NCBI RefSeq assembly: GCF_000381345.1
Contig: NZ_KB906400.1
Coordinates: 248,001 to 312,000, forward strand
Reading direction: 5' to 3'
Source of the DNA: Deinococcus apachensis DSM 19763
GTDB lineage: Bacteria > Deinococcota > Deinococci > Deinococcales > Deinococcaceae
DNA: 64,000 bases
The position numbers were made by a program, and so were the translations under genes. The notes under the pieces are model-generated. The model was not told the DNA's origin. It made no database searches and saw nothing but the letters and a program-made list of their open reading frames with translations. Positions 32,106 to 46,236 of this stretch are shown piece after piece (the stretch's first letter is position 1; every line of letters begins with the position of its first letter).

Positions 32106-33413
32106 CTATGATGCGCTCTTCCACAGCCGGGTCACCCGCCTTCGTTTAACCCCCGCCGGGGGGGGCGCCAGGGGCAGGCAGGTCAGCCGCACGGCCTCCG
32201 GGTCCACGCCGCCGCGTTCCAGGGCCAGCCGGACCTCCCGCCCGGCTCCGGCCTGAATCTCCACGCTCAACGGGTCCAGCCTCAGGTGAAGCTCCCCCGG
32301 CCCCACCTGTTCCACCCGGTACTCGCGCAGTCCCGGCACCCGGGTCAGGGCGCCCCGCAGGAAGTCGGGCCAAAGGGTTACCCGCCCCGTTCCCCCGGGC
32401 AGGTCGAGGGCGTCGTCCTGCCGCCCCGCCACCCGCAGCACCCGGCGCGAGGCCAGGCCGCACGGGCAACCCTCCCCCAGCACGAGCAGGTCGTCCAGGC
32501 GGTGGCGGATGATGGGCTGCACCCGGCGGCGCAGGTCGGTCACCACCGGCCGCAGATGGCCGTTCCCCAGCGGTTCGAGGTCGAAATGGACGTGCGCCTC
32601 GTTCAGGTGCAGCTCGCCGTGCGGGCAGGGCAGCCCGAGCAGGCCCTCGGTCGCCTGGTACACCTGGACGACCGGCCCGAAGCCGCGGGCCAGCGCCTCG
32701 CGGTCGTCGTCCTCCAGCACCTCGGCCACGCTCACGACGCGCTCGGGCTGGGCGGTGGCCCCGGCATCCAGCAGTGCCCGGAGGACGCTGGGTGGCCCGA
32801 CCAGCACCGTCGGCTGGTAGGCGGTGAGATCGGCGGCCAGTTCGCCGAGGGGACGCAGCAGGTCGAGGAAGTGGAAGTCCAGCCGCCGCCCGCCCACGCT
32901 GCGGTACAGGTGACCCTCGGCCCGCAGCAGGAAGGCGACCCGGTGCCGGGCGAGCAGCCCGCGCGGCCAGCTCGGCAGGAGGTGGCGCAGCACCACCCCC
33001 GCCCAGTGCACCCGCTCGGCCCGGCTCACGATGAAGGCTCCCTGGTGCCCGCTCGTGCCGGTGGAGAGGCCGACCGTCACTTCCCCGCGCCTGCCGGGCA
33101 GCGTCGGCGTGAAGTCGCGGCTGTCCTCGGCGTGGCGGGCCACGCGCAGCACGTCCTCCAGCCGCACCCCCGCCGTGTTCAGCGTGTCGAAGTGGGCCAT
33201 CATGTCGGCCTTGGTCGTGACGGGGAGGTGCCGCCACTCGTTCAGGGAAAGCCCCGCCTGACGGAACCGTTCCGCCGTGCAGGGGCTGTGGGCGACGACC
33301 CAGCGCAGGTGCCGGGCCGCCAGCCGCTCCGCATGGGCTTGCAGCGCCGCGCGGTCACGAAACATCAGCCGCCCCTCCCCCAGCGCGTGCCGCAGGACGG
33401 TGAGGCTATCCAT
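32106..33413 (-). CDS. F390-synthetase/PaaK-like adenylate-forming enzyme
   Basis: The protein has 435 residues. The phosphate-binding loop STGTSGHQG lies near residues 117-125 and YQATEGLLGLPC near 255 is the adenylate motif. Its shape fits the uncharacterised clade of adenylate-forming enzymes related to coenzyme F390 synthetase and phenylacetate-CoA ligase. It should activate a carboxylic acid as an acyl-AMP. It overlaps the hydrolase gene before it by eight bases. The substrate is unknown. Confidence 0.8.
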   Translation of the reverse strand: MDSLTVLRHALGEGRLMFRDRAALQAHAERLAARHLRWVVAHSPCTAERFRQAGLSLNEWRHLPVTTKADMMAHFDTLNTAGVRLEDVLRVARHAEDSRDFTPTLPGRRGEVTVGLSTGTSGHQGAFIVSRAERVHWAGVVLRHLLPSWPRGLLARHRVAFLLRAEGHLYRSVGGRRLDFHFLDLLRPLGELAADLTAYQPTVLVGPPSVLRALLDAGATAQPERVVSVAEVLEDDDREALARGFGPVVQVYQATEGLLGLPCPHGELHLNEAHVHFDLEPLGNGHLRPVVTDLRRRVQPIIRHRLDDLLVLGEGCPCGLASRRVLRVAGRQDDALDLPGGTGRVTLWPDFLRGALTRVPGLREYRVEQVGPGELHLRLDPLSVEIQAGAGREVRLALERGGVDPEAVRLTCLPLAPPPAGVKRRRVTRLWKSAS

Positions 33414-34263
33414 GCTGGGGCTCCGGCGCGTCGTGGCTCACGATGACCCGCGCCCGCGGGTGGTTCCGCAACCACTCGCCCAACCTCCTGCGGCTCAGGC
33501 GTTCCTGCGCGGGGTCGAAGAAGACGAGGCGCGTCAGGGGGTGGACCTCCCGCCCCCCCCGCAGCCCCCGGACGCTGTAGGCCACGTCGCCCGCGAGCAG
33601 GGTGAGGCCGGTGCCGTCTCCCTCCAGCGGGGCGCCCACCCCCGTGCGAACGACCAGCGCCACCATGCCGGGGGCGTGGCCGGGCACCGGGAGGGCATAT
33701 GCGCTGCCGTCCCCGAACACGTCGGCGGCCCGCTCGAAGGGGGCGAGGCCGGGGGGCGCCGGTCGAAACTCCAGCGCCTGAATTCTGGCTCCGAAGTCGG
33801 GCGGAAGGAGGTCCGGCAGGAAGGCCCGCCGCACGGCCCGGACTCCTTGCAGGCTCCTCAACGGCGCATAGGCGCCCGGGTCGAGGTGGAAGCGGGCCTG
33901 GGGCAGGTCGCGCAGCGCCCCGACGTGATCGGCGTGCAGGTGCGACACGATCACGTTCCGGATGTCCCCCGGCGTGAGGCCATACCGGGCAAGGTGGGCG
34001 GGCACCGTCTCCTCGGCGAGCAGCCTCACCGGCGTGACCAGGCCGTACAGCACGCCGGGCCAGCGCCGCATCGCCCGCAGCACCCGGGGGCCGTAGCCGG
34101 TGTCGAACAGCACGGGGCCATGCACGGGATGCCGCAGCAGGGCGAACCCCGCCGGGTAGGCCCGGACACGCCAGGAGGCCCCCCGCTCGGTCAACGCCGC
34201 GATGTTCAGGCACTCGCCTGCGATGAGCGGCACGACCTGGACCGCCACGCCCGCCCCCGTCAC
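33406..34263 (-). CDS. metallo-beta-lactamase-fold hydrolase (lactonase-like)
   Basis: The protein has 285 residues from the GTG at 34263, which overlaps the preceding stop as GTGA. The metal site HLHADH lies near residue 112, with further ligands in PGHAPGM, LAGDVAY and VSHDA. This arrangement is shared with N-acyl homoserine lactonases. In this operon it might open a lactone or cleave a thioester intermediate; that is inference. Confidence 0.82.
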   Translation of the reverse strand: MTGAGVAVQVVPLIAGECLNIAALTERGASWRVRAYPAGFALLRHPVHGPVLFDTGYGPRVLRAMRRWPGVLYGLVTPVRLLAEETVPAHLARYGLTPGDIRNVIVSHLHADHVGALRDLPQARFHLDPGAYAPLRSLQGVRAVRRAFLPDLLPPDFGARIQALEFRPAPPGLAPFERAADVFGDGSAYALPVPGHAPGMVALVVRTGVGAPLEGDGTGLTLLAGDVAYSVRGLRGGREVHPLTRLVFFDPAQERLSRRRLGEWLRNHPRARVIVSHDAPEPQHG

Positions 34264-35219
34264 GGCAGCGCCCGCAGCACTTCGTCCAGACCCTCGACGG
34301 GGTGAACGACAGGGGCATAGCCCAGCCGCTCGCGGGCCCGGGTCAGGTCGAGCGTCATGGCCCGGGTGAGCAGCCGCACCCCGCTCGCGGTGAGCACCGG
34401 CTCGAGCTTCGCCGGATGCAGCCGCGCTATGCCTTCGAGCAGGGCGGCGGCCCCCTCCACCATCGGCGCGGGGACATAGGGGTGGGGGCACGGCACCCCC
34501 AGCCGGTCGGCCAAGCGGTCCAGCAGCGCCCAGATCGGGACCGTCTCCCCGTCTGTCACGTTGAAGACCCCCGGCGCGGGCCGCTCCAGGGCGAGCTTCG
34601 CCGCGTGGGCGGCATTGCGGACGTGGGTGAGTTCGGTGTGGACTTCGGTGCGGGTGAGGCGGGGCAGGCGCCCCGAGCGCAGCGCCCGGGTGAGGCGGGG
34701 CAGGATGGCGGTGTCGCCCGGACCGTAGATGCCGCGCGGGCGCAGGACCGTGGCCTCCGGGTGGGCGAGGCGCACGGCCTCCTCTGCGAGGAACTTGCTG
34801 CGGGCGTACAGGCTGTCGAAGCGGGGGCCGACCGGGGTGCTCTCGGGCACCTGTACATGCTGTCCGGTGGCGTTGTACACGCTGGGCGTGCCGACGAACA
34901 CGAGCCGCACCCCCCTCTCGGCGCAGGCACGGGCCAGCCGGGCGCTGACGGTGATGTTGTCGGCCACGAAGTCCTCCCAGCGGCCCCACAGGCTGGAGCG
35001 GGCGGCGGCGTGCAGCACCCCGTCCACCCCGTCCAGCTCCTTCTCCCACGGCCCGGGCGAGCGCAGGTCGAGGGGGAGAAAGCGCACCCCCGCCTCCTCC
35101 AGGGCCGCGCCGCTCGCGGGGTCGCGCCCCACGCCCGTGACCTCGTGCCCGGCCTGCGCCAGCTCCCGCGCGACCACTCCCCCGAGAAAGCCGGTCGCCC
35201 CGGTGACAAGCACGCGCAT
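34260..35219 (-). CDS. NAD(P)-dependent epimerase/3-beta-hydroxysteroid dehydrogenase-type SDR (OleD-like)
   Basis: The protein has 319 residues. The extended-SDR nucleotide motif is GATGFLGG at residues 7-14. The active site Tyr-Lys is in YARSK (about residue 142-146), with GTPSVYN before it as the serine/threonine region. The closest functional analogue I can name is OleD, which reduces the 2-alkyl-3-keto acid made by OleA. It is the first gene of the operon; its ATG at 35219 has no Shine-Dalgarno and lies six bases after a -10 box, so the mRNA is probably leaderless. Confidence 0.85.
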   Translation of the reverse strand: MRVLVTGATGFLGGVVARELAQAGHEVTGVGRDPASGAALEEAGVRFLPLDLRSPGPWEKELDGVDGVLHAAARSSLWGRWEDFVADNITVSARLARACAERGVRLVFVGTPSVYNATGQHVQVPESTPVGPRFDSLYARSKFLAEEAVRLAHPEATVLRPRGIYGPGDTAILPRLTRALRSGRLPRLTRTEVHTELTHVRNAAHAAKLALERPAPGVFNVTDGETVPIWALLDRLADRLGVPCPHPYVPAPMVEGAAALLEGIARLHPAKLEPVLTASGVRLLTRAMTLDLTRARERLGYAPVVHPVEGLDEVLRALP

Positions 35220-35225
35220 GGGGAC

Positions 35226-35255
35226 AGGATAGGCAGAGGTGCGCGTGCCGGACAA
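35226..35255 (-). promoter_or_regulatory. leaderless promoter of the KASIII operon
   Basis: The -35 TTGTCC (complement of 35250-35255), an 18-base spacer and the -10 TATCCT (complement of 35226-35231) end six bases before the ATG at 35219. Transcription should start at or next to the start codon. Confidence 0.6.
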
Positions 35256-35340
35256 ACGCGGGCGCTGGGACGAAGGGACCATAGGACGAGGATGCCCGGG
35301 TGGGGATGATCCGGGGATGACGAGCCCCCCGTGGGCCTGC

Positions 35341-36453
35341 TCACCGCTCCGGTGCCGGGGCGGGGGCTTCCCCCTCCGCCTCGAAGGCGAGGTACAGCCG
35401 GGCCAGCAGCGCCGGGTCGTGCAGGCTCCCACCCAGGGCCTCCTCGGCGCGGCGCAGGCGGTAGCGCAGCGTGTTGACGTGGATGTTCAGCCGCCGGGCG
35501 AGGTCGGGCAAGGGTCCTGAGAAGCCCAGGTAGGCCCGCAGGGTCGCCTCCACCCGGCCCCCGTCGCCCAACCCGGTGAGGCGGGCGCGGACCTGATCGC
35601 GCAGGGTCGAGAGCCCGCCCCCGGCGAGCAGCGCGTACAGCGGATCCATCGCGTGGTAGGTCGTGAAGGCCCGCTTCTGCCGGGTTGCGGCGAGGGCGTG
35701 GCGGGCCTCCCGCTCGGCGGCGCGGGCGTGGCGGGTGCCGGGATGGGTGCCGCTGACCCCCAGCCGCACGTCCTGGGCGGTGCTGGCGGTCAGGGCCGCG
35801 TGCAGATCGCGCGCCTCGCGCTCCAGGTCGGCGGGGTGCCACAGCCACACTGCCCGCTCCCCGCGCACGGTCGAGTGGGCCGCGAGGCCGCGCTCCAGAA
35901 AGTAGCCCTCCCCCACCGCGGCGAGCACGTCGAGCGCGTGGGCGTGGGCCTGGCGGGCAAGCGCCCCGGGTGCGGGCGGGTGGACGAAAGCGGCGAGCGC
36001 GAGCGCGATGGGCTCGGAGCCCTCCAGCCCCTCCGCCGTGCCCGAGAGCAGCGCGTCGAGCGTCCGCTCCCCCACCCGCCGCCGCGCCGCCCCCGCCGCC
36101 GCCGACTGGAGCCGGGCGAGCAGGGCGTATTCCGCCGCGACGGGCGCGAGGGCCGCCCAAGCCTCCGGCACCGCCAGCGTCAGCGTGCCCACATGCCGCT
36201 CCCCGCTCGCGTCCCCGTACGAGAGCCGCAGGGTGACGGGAGGTCCCGCCGCCCGCCCCGCCGAGGCAACCACGTCCCCCCAGCTCGCGCGAATCTCCGC
36301 GGAGCCGCCTGTCAGCCGGGCGAGCAGCGCCGCCAGCTCGCGCTCGGGCTGGGCGCCCGCCACTGCCCCCCGCAGGGCGGCCAGCAGCGCGGCGACGCCC
36401 GGCAGCGCCAGGAGGGCGGCGTCGGGAAGCTCCGGGGTGGGGGAGGCAGGCAT
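35341..36453 (-). CDS. PucR/CdaR-type helix-turn-helix regulator
   Basis: The protein has 370 residues from the ATG at 36453. The C-terminal 60 residues are the PucR-type HTH (ATLRAYLGFSGPLPDLARRL, then NIHVNTLRYRLRRAEE). A GGDEF-like linker region normally precedes it in this family; the middle is alanine-rich and less clear. The start lacks a Shine-Dalgarno and sits seven bases after TACTTT (complement of 36461-36466), a leaderless arrangement. It is divergent from the homoprotocatechuate cluster and is its likely activator, responding to the aromatic acid. Confidence 0.82.
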   Translation of the reverse strand: MPASPTPELPDAALLALPGVAALLAALRGAVAGAQPERELAALLARLTGGSAEIRASWGDVVASAGRAAGPPVTLRLSYGDASGERHVGTLTLAVPEAWAALAPVAAEYALLARLQSAAAGAARRRVGERTLDALLSGTAEGLEGSEPIALALAAFVHPPAPGALARQAHAHALDVLAAVGEGYFLERGLAAHSTVRGERAVWLWHPADLEREARDLHAALTASTAQDVRLGVSGTHPGTRHARAAEREARHALAATRQKRAFTTYHAMDPLYALLAGGGLSTLRDQVRARLTGLGDGGRVEATLRAYLGFSGPLPDLARRLNIHVNTLRYRLRRAEEALGGSLHDPALLARLYLAFEAEGEAPAPAPER

Positions 36454-36500
36454 TTGTCCAAAAGTACAGGAGACGGCCCCCAGATTCACCTCCCGAACCA

Positions 36501-36529
36501 TTGGCCCGGTGAACGGGCCGTCCTATGCT
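36501..36529 (+). promoter_or_regulatory. hpa cluster promoter with operator-like inverted repeat
   Basis: TTGGCC (36501-36506), a 17-base spacer and TATGCT (36524-36529) form a good promoter. The inverted repeat GGCCCG-GTGAA-CGGGCC (36503-36519) overlaps the -35 and spacer. That placement fits control by the divergent PucR-type protein. Confidence 0.6.
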
Positions 36530-36592
36530 GAAAAACCGATCATCCAAACCCATCTCCCCTCCGCGCGGAGGTTCCATGAACGGAGTTCACCC

Positions 36593-37393
<801 letters not shown>

Positions 37394-37446
37394 GGGGGGA
37401 ACGGGCGCTAGAGGTGAACCTCACCCGCCGGGATCATGCTGTGGGT

Positions 37447-38187
37447 ATGACCCGCAACCTTGCCCTGACGCTCGGCCTGGCCCTCTCCACCCTGTCCGCC
37501 GCCGCACCCGGAAGTTTCACGCAGTCCACGTTCGTGCTCGACGGCAATCGCTGGCAGCCTGCCGCCGTTCTGTGTGACGCCCCTGACCGGGTGATCACCC
37601 TGTCCAACAGCGGGGCGGCCAGCATCGCCGTGTATCGCCGCTTCTTCAAGGCGAACCCCGCCCGCGTCACCCGGACGATGTACAGCGTGGGCGCCCCCGA
37701 CGGCGCGGCGGGCAGCATCTACCGCCCCCTGTACCCCTTGCAAGACGGTGTGGATACGAACACCTACACCTACTACATCCGCACCAGCAACGTGCAGGGC
37801 ACCGCGAGCGGCGAGACGATGGACCGGGTCAGCCTGAACACGCCGCTCGACGGGCGCGTGAGCTGCCGCTGGGCGAGCGGGGTCGTCTTCCTGGGCGTGA
37901 CGGGCAGGCGCACGGTGATCGTCCGGGCCAGTAACGGACGCGTGACCTACACCAGCCGGGATTTTGACGGGCAAGGGGGGGTGACGGTGACGGGGGGACA
38001 GCACACCACCGGAGGCCAGGAGGAGTACACCTGGACCACGCCGGACGGGTACGCCTACAGGCTGGCAGTTGGCGGCGTGAGCGGCGGACCCGGCGCCACC
38101 CTGACCGTGTCGCGGAACGGAAAGACGCTGGGGCAGGAGGGCTTCCTCGCCTACTCGGTCAGCCGCCCGGCGAGGGGGCAGCCGTGA
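37447..38187 (+). CDS. secreted protein of unknown function
   Basis: The protein has 246 residues with a signal peptide ending about residue 21 (LSTLSAAAPG). The mature part is beta-rich with two cysteines (AVLCDAP and VSCRWAS) likely joined by a disulfide. It ends in a serine/glycine-rich C-terminal third. No family recognised. It has no Shine-Dalgarno; CATGCT lies six bases before the ATG, so it may be expressed leaderless and independently of the hpa genes around it. Its place inside a catabolic cluster is odd. Confidence 0.65.
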   Translation: MTRNLALTLGLALSTLSAAAPGSFTQSTFVLDGNRWQPAAVLCDAPDRVITLSNSGAASIAVYRRFFKANPARVTRTMYSVGAPDGAAGSIYRPLYPLQDGVDTNTYTYYIRTSNVQGTASGETMDRVSLNTPLDGRVSCRWASGVVFLGVTGRRTVIVRASNGRVTYTSRDFDGQGGVTVTGGQHTTGGQEEYTWTTPDGYAYRLAVGGVSGGPGATLTVSRNGKTLGQEGFLAYSVSRPARGQP

Positions 38188-38827
38188 GGATGGAGGTCCT
38201 CACCCTGCCTGCCCGGGACCTGGCCGCGCAAAGAGCGTTTTACGGGGACGTGCTGGGCCTGCCCGCCGACACAGACGAGGTGGGGGCTCTGAACCTGCGG
38301 GTAGGGTCCACGCTCCTGCGCTTCGTCGTGGGAGAACTGGGCGGCCCCTCCCACTTCGCGTTCAATGTACCGGAGGACCGCTTCGCCGGGGCGCGGGCAT
38401 GGCTGGAGGAACGGGTTCCCCTGTTGGCGGACCCGGCGGGGGAGACGAGCTTCCACTCGAAGTCGTGGAACGCCGACATGGTTTATTTCCGCGACGCGGA
38501 AGGAAACATCCTCGAACTCATCGCCCGGCACACCCTGCCCACCTCCCCGGGCACCGGCTTCGGCGTGGCCGATCTCCTCTGCGTGAGCGAGCTGGGCCTG
38601 GTCGTTCCCGACGTGCCCCGGGCCGTGCGCGACCTGCAACAGCGTCTCGGGCTCCCCGTCTACCGCGAGGGGTCGCCCACCTTCACTCCGCTGGGCGATG
38701 AGGAAGGGCTGCTGATCGTGGTGCAGGCCGGTCGCGGCTGGTTCCCGGTGGGGGATCCGGCCTGGCCCCTCCCCTTTCACCTTCAGGGCCGCAACGGGGA
38801 CCACGCTTTCGACCTCAAGGAGCACCC

Positions 38828-38831
<4 letters not shown>
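38184..38831 (+). CDS. VOC-superfamily (glyoxalase/dioxygenase-like) protein
   Basis: The protein has 215 residues and starts at GTG 38184, overlapping the previous stop. Two VOC modules are present: the first from EVLTLPARDLAAQRAFYGD with FRDAEGNILELI near residue 105, the second from LVVPDVPRAVRDLQQRLG. The first half carries the more complete metal-binding look. It may be a lyase, isomerase or thiol-transferase. Its ATGA overlap with the next gene ties it to the hpa operon, where it could supply a missing isomerase function, but that is speculation. Confidence 0.75.
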
Positions 38832-40377
<1,546 letters not shown>

Positions 40378-40381
<4 letters not shown>

Positions 40382-40950
40382 GTGATACTCAGGCCGTTTG
40401 GGAGCGTATCGAGGCGTGGTACGCGGCGCACGGAGCCTCCCACCTCCTCCATCCCGGAGCTTCCGAGGAAGCTATGGCCGAGGCTGAACAACAGCTTGCC
40501 ATGACGTTTCCACGGGAGTTGCGCGAATCATTGCGCAGACACGACGGCTCCACGGCGGGAGGCTGGCGTGGCGGTGATCTCCTCTCCCTCGAAGGCATCC
40601 AGAGCGAGCGCCAGATCTGGATGGACCTGCTTCAGGGTGGGGACTTTGACGACAACCAGGACCACAACGAGCATTCGGGCCAGGTTCAACCGGGGTGGTG
40701 GAACGCTGGTTGGATTCCTCTTCATGCCGACGGTGGGGGAAACGGGTACGTCATCGACACCACCCCGGGCCAGGCAGGACAGGTCGGACAGGTCCTCTTC
40801 ATGGACCACGAGGTTGGGCCGAGTGAAGTGATGTTCAGCAGTCTGGGAAGCTACCTCGAAGATGTCCTGGGCGAGCTTTCCTCCGGGGAGTGGGTCTACT
40901 CCGGGGAGTACGACAGCCTGATCTCACGCGACGAACTGGAGGAGGCATGA
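40378..40950 (+). CDS. SMI1/KNR4 (SUKH) family protein
   Basis: The protein has 190 residues from GTG 40378 (GGAGG upstream, overlapping hpaE as GTGA). It has the SUKH pattern: WERIEAWY start, EAEQQLAMTFPRELRESLRR, DGSTAGGW, then WIPLHADGGGNGYVIDTTP, the fold's central glycine-rich strand pair. SUKH proteins are often immunity proteins against contact-dependent toxins, but many are general. No toxin gene is adjacent. It sits oddly in the catabolic operon, with ATGA overlap to the next gene. Confidence 0.8.
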
Positions 40951-41756
40951 ACCCCGTCCGCATCCTCCTCACCGGGGCCGCCGGGCAAGTCGGCTCCGCC
41001 CTCCGCGAGGGCCTGCGCGGCCACTTCCCCACCCTGCGCCTGACGGACAACCGCGACCTGGGCGAGGCGCAGCCGGGCGAGGAAATCGTCTACGCCGACC
41101 TCACCAAGTTCGACGAGGTCCGCGCCGCGGTGGAGGGCGTGGACGCCGTCATCCACCTCGGCGGTATCGCGGACGAGCACACCTATGAGCGTATCCGCGA
41201 CGTGAACATGGACGGCACCTATCACGTGCTGGAGGCCGCGCGGCAGGCGGGGGTGCGGCGGGTCGCCTTCGCCTCCTCCATCCACGCGGTCGGCTTCTAC
41301 CCCCGCTCGGAGAAGATCGGCCCGAACGTGCCGGTGCGTCCCGACACCTACTACGGCGTCAGCAAGGTCTTCGGGGAGGCGCTGGGCCGGATGTATTTCG
41401 AGCGGTACGGGATCGAATTCGTTGGCGTCCGCATCTGCTCCTTCCAGCCCCGGCCGAAGGACGCCCGCCACCTCAGCACCTGGCTCAGCCCCAGGGACGC
41501 CGCGCAACTGTTCGGGCGGGCCGTGACCGCGCCAGACGTGGGCTTCCTGATCGTCGCGGGCATCAGTGGCAACACCAGGCGCTGGATGACGCCGGAGGGC
41601 TGGGACCGGCTGGGTTACGTGCCGCAGGACGATGCGGAAACCTATGCGGCTGATGTGGAGCACATCCACGGCGACCCCTCGGATATCACCGAGCAGCGGC
41701 AGGGCGGGATTTTTGTCGATTCGACCTACACCGGCCTCGCCGGGAAGGAGCAATGA
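40947..41756 (+). CDS. NAD-dependent epimerase/uronate dehydrogenase-like SDR
   Basis: The protein has 269 residues. The nucleotide motif is GAAGQVGSA (residues 9-17). The catalytic YGVSK follows ASSIHAVGF. The segment [19 protein letters not shown] matches uronate dehydrogenases, which oxidise hexuronates to aldaro-lactones. Extended SDRs of this type are also found beside aromatic genes. The ATGA overlap with the SUKH gene makes it part of the same transcript. The real substrate is uncertain. Confidence 0.78.
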   Translation: MNPVRILLTGAAGQVGSALREGLRGHFPTLRLTDNRDLGEAQPGEEIVYADLTKFDEVRAAVEGVDAVIHLGGIADEHTYERIRDVNMDGTYHVLEAARQAGVRRVAFASSIHAVGFYPRSEKIGPNVPVRPDTYYGVSKVFGEALGRMYFERYGIEFVGVRICSFQPRPKDARHLSTWLSPRDAAQLFGRAVTAPDVGFLIVAGISGNTRRWMTPEGWDRLGYVPQDDAETYAADVEHIHGDPSDITEQRQGGIFVDSTYTGLAGKEQ

Positions 41757-44218
<2,462 letters not shown>

Positions 44219-44293
44219 AGTGAACATCGGGGGGCAGAGAGCCGCGCGCTTTTTGTCCCTTCTGCTGAAGCGGGTGCTCAGCCAGGAGGGTTC

Positions 44294-45397
44294 ATGATCC
44301 CATCTCCCGAGGAACCGGGCCGCGCGTCCGGCCTGATCCCCCGCGATTCGTCCTTGCCCAACCTGGAATTTCCCTTTCGTGACCTGAACTCCCGGGTGAC
44401 GACGACAGCATCTTTTTACGTCCGCAACCACTTTCCCACCCCGCCCCTGACCGCCGAGGACTGGAGCCTGACGGTGGGCGGAGCCGTCCTTCATCCCCTG
44501 CGGCTGGGACTGGAGGAGCTGCAGTCCCTGCCTGCCCTCACCCTCACCGCCACGATGGAGTGCGCGGGCAATGGCCGCACCTTCCTGTCCCCCCGGCCAC
44601 GCGGTGTGCCCTGGGAACTGGGCGCGGTGGGCACCGCCTGCTGGACCGGTGTGCCGCTCTCGGCGGTGCTCGAACGCGCCGGGCTGCCCGAGGTGGCGGC
44701 GACCTGGGAGGTCGTGCTGGAGGGCGCCGACCGCGGGGTGATGACCGAGCCGGTGGCGTCGCCCGGCGAGATCAGCTACGCGCGTTCCGTGCCGCTCGCC
44801 AAGGCTCTGGACGACGTGCTCCTCGCCTACGAGATGAACGGTGAGGTGCTGACGCCCGATCACGGGTTCCCCGTGCGCGCGGTCGTGCCAGGGTGGTACG
44901 GCATGGCGTCGGTGAAGTGGCTCACGGCGGTGCAGGTCGTCCCCGAACCGTTTCAGGGGTACTTCCAGACGGTGGACTATGCCTACTGGGAGACCCGGGA
45001 CGGCCTGCCGCCCCAGCTCCGGCCCATCGGGCCCCTCCAGCTCAAGGCCGCCATCGCCCGCCCCGCCCCCCGCGAGGTGGTGCCCTGCGGAGTCCCCTAC
45101 GAGGTCACGGGCGCGGCCTGGGCTGGCGAGGCGGAGGTGGCCCGGGTCGAGGTCAGCGTGGACGGTGGCTGCACCTGGGCGGACGCGGAGTTCATCGATC
45201 CACCCAAGCCCCATGTCTGGCGGCGCTGGCGTTTTCTGTGGCAGGTGCCCGGGGGGCCTGTTCGCCCGACCCTTCTCGCCCGCGCGACCGACACCCACGG
45301 ACGCGTGCAGCCGACCTGCCACGACCCGGCGCGGGGCAGTTACATGATCACCCACCCCCTGCCCATCGAGGTGGACGTGCAAGAAAGCTCCCCATGA
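44294..45397 (+). CDS. sulfite oxidase-family molybdopterin enzyme
   Basis: The protein has 367 residues. The molybdopterin-binding domain is at about residues 40-240: [11 protein letters not shown] has the molybdenum-ligating cysteine, followed by [12 protein letters not shown]-terminal Mo-co dimerisation domain follows ([14 protein letters not shown]). No haem domain or clear signal peptide. Sulfite oxidases convert sulfite to sulfate, but family members accept other substrates. Its place between hpaD and hpaH with ATGA overlap to hpaH is unusual. Confidence 0.85.
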   Translation: MIPSPEEPGRASGLIPRDSSLPNLEFPFRDLNSRVTTTASFYVRNHFPTPPLTAEDWSLTVGGAVLHPLRLGLEELQSLPALTLTATMECAGNGRTFLSPRPRGVPWELGAVGTACWTGVPLSAVLERAGLPEVAATWEVVLEGADRGVMTEPVASPGEISYARSVPLAKALDDVLLAYEMNGEVLTPDHGFPVRAVVPGWYGMASVKWLTAVQVVPEPFQGYFQTVDYAYWETRDGLPPQLRPIGPLQLKAAIARPAPREVVPCGVPYEVTGAAWAGEAEVARVEVSVDGGCTWADAEFIDPPKPHVWRRWRFLWQVPGGPVRPTLLARATDTHGRVQPTCHDPARGSYMITHPLPIEVDVQESSP

Positions 45398-46236
45398 CCG
45401 AGAGTATCCAGCGCATCCTTCCAGACACCGAGCTTTCCAGCCTGGCCGCCGAACTGGAGGGGGCCGAGGCGAGTGGCATTCAGCTCACGCCCTTCTCCGA
45501 GCGCTTTCCAGGGATGACGATTGCGGACGCCTACGCGGTCCAGCGGGCCTGGGTGGCGCGCAAGCTGGAGGGTGGGCGCCGCATTCTGGGGCACAAGATC
45601 GGCCTGACCTCCCGCGCGATGCAGATAGCCTCGCAAATTGACGAGCCGGACTACGGGGCGCTGCTCGACGACATGTTCTTCGAGCCGAACGGGGACATTC
45701 CCCTCTCGCGCTTCGTGGCGCCGAAGGTGGAGGTGGAACTCGCCTTCCTCCTGAAAGCGGACCTGCGCGGGCCGGGTGTGACTCTTTTCGACGTGTTGCG
45801 CGCCACGGAGTACGTGACGCCCGCTGCCGAGATCATCGATGCGCGAATTCAACGGGTGAGCAAGGCGACGGGCAAGCCTCGCCGGGTGACGGACACCATT
45901 AGCGACAACGCGGCCAACGCCGGGGTGATCCTGGGGGGCCGCGCCACGCGCCCCGACGATCTCGACCTGCGCTGGGCCGCCGCGCTCTGCATCCGCAACG
46001 GTGTGATCGAGGAAACGGGCGTGGCGGCGGGCGTGCTGGGTCATCCCGCGACCGGCATCGCCTGGCTCGCCAACCGCCTCGCTCCCCACGGGGAGGGCTT
46101 GCAGGCGGGCGAGATCGTGCTGGCCGGGTCCTTTACCCGCCCGGTCGATATAGCCTCTGGCGACGTGTTCACCTTCGACTACGGACCGCTGGGCACCTTC
46201 TCGTGCCGCTTCACGGGAGAATCGCGGCATGGCTGA
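45394..46236 (+). CDS. hpaH: 2-oxo-hept-4-ene-1,7-dioate hydratase
   Basis: The protein has 280 residues in the FAH-like hydratase family. The signature [11 protein letters not shown] lies near residue 68 and [10 protein letters not shown] with metal carboxylates near 113. Later comes the [13 protein letters not shown] motif. It adds water to 2-oxohept-4-ene-1,7-dioate in the lower homoprotocatechuate route. ATGA overlap with the molybdenum enzyme before it and eight-base overlap with hpaI after it. Confidence 0.92.
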   Translation: MTESIQRILPDTELSSLAAELEGAEASGIQLTPFSERFPGMTIADAYAVQRAWVARKLEGGRRILGHKIGLTSRAMQIASQIDEPDYGALLDDMFFEPNGDIPLSRFVAPKVEVELAFLLKADLRGPGVTLFDVLRATEYVTPAAEIIDARIQRVSKATGKPRRVTDTISDNAANAGVILGGRATRPDDLDLRWAAALCIRNGVIEETGVAAGVLGHPATGIAWLANRLAPHGEGLQAGEIVLAGSFTRPVDIASGDVFTFDYGPLGTFSCRFTGESRHG

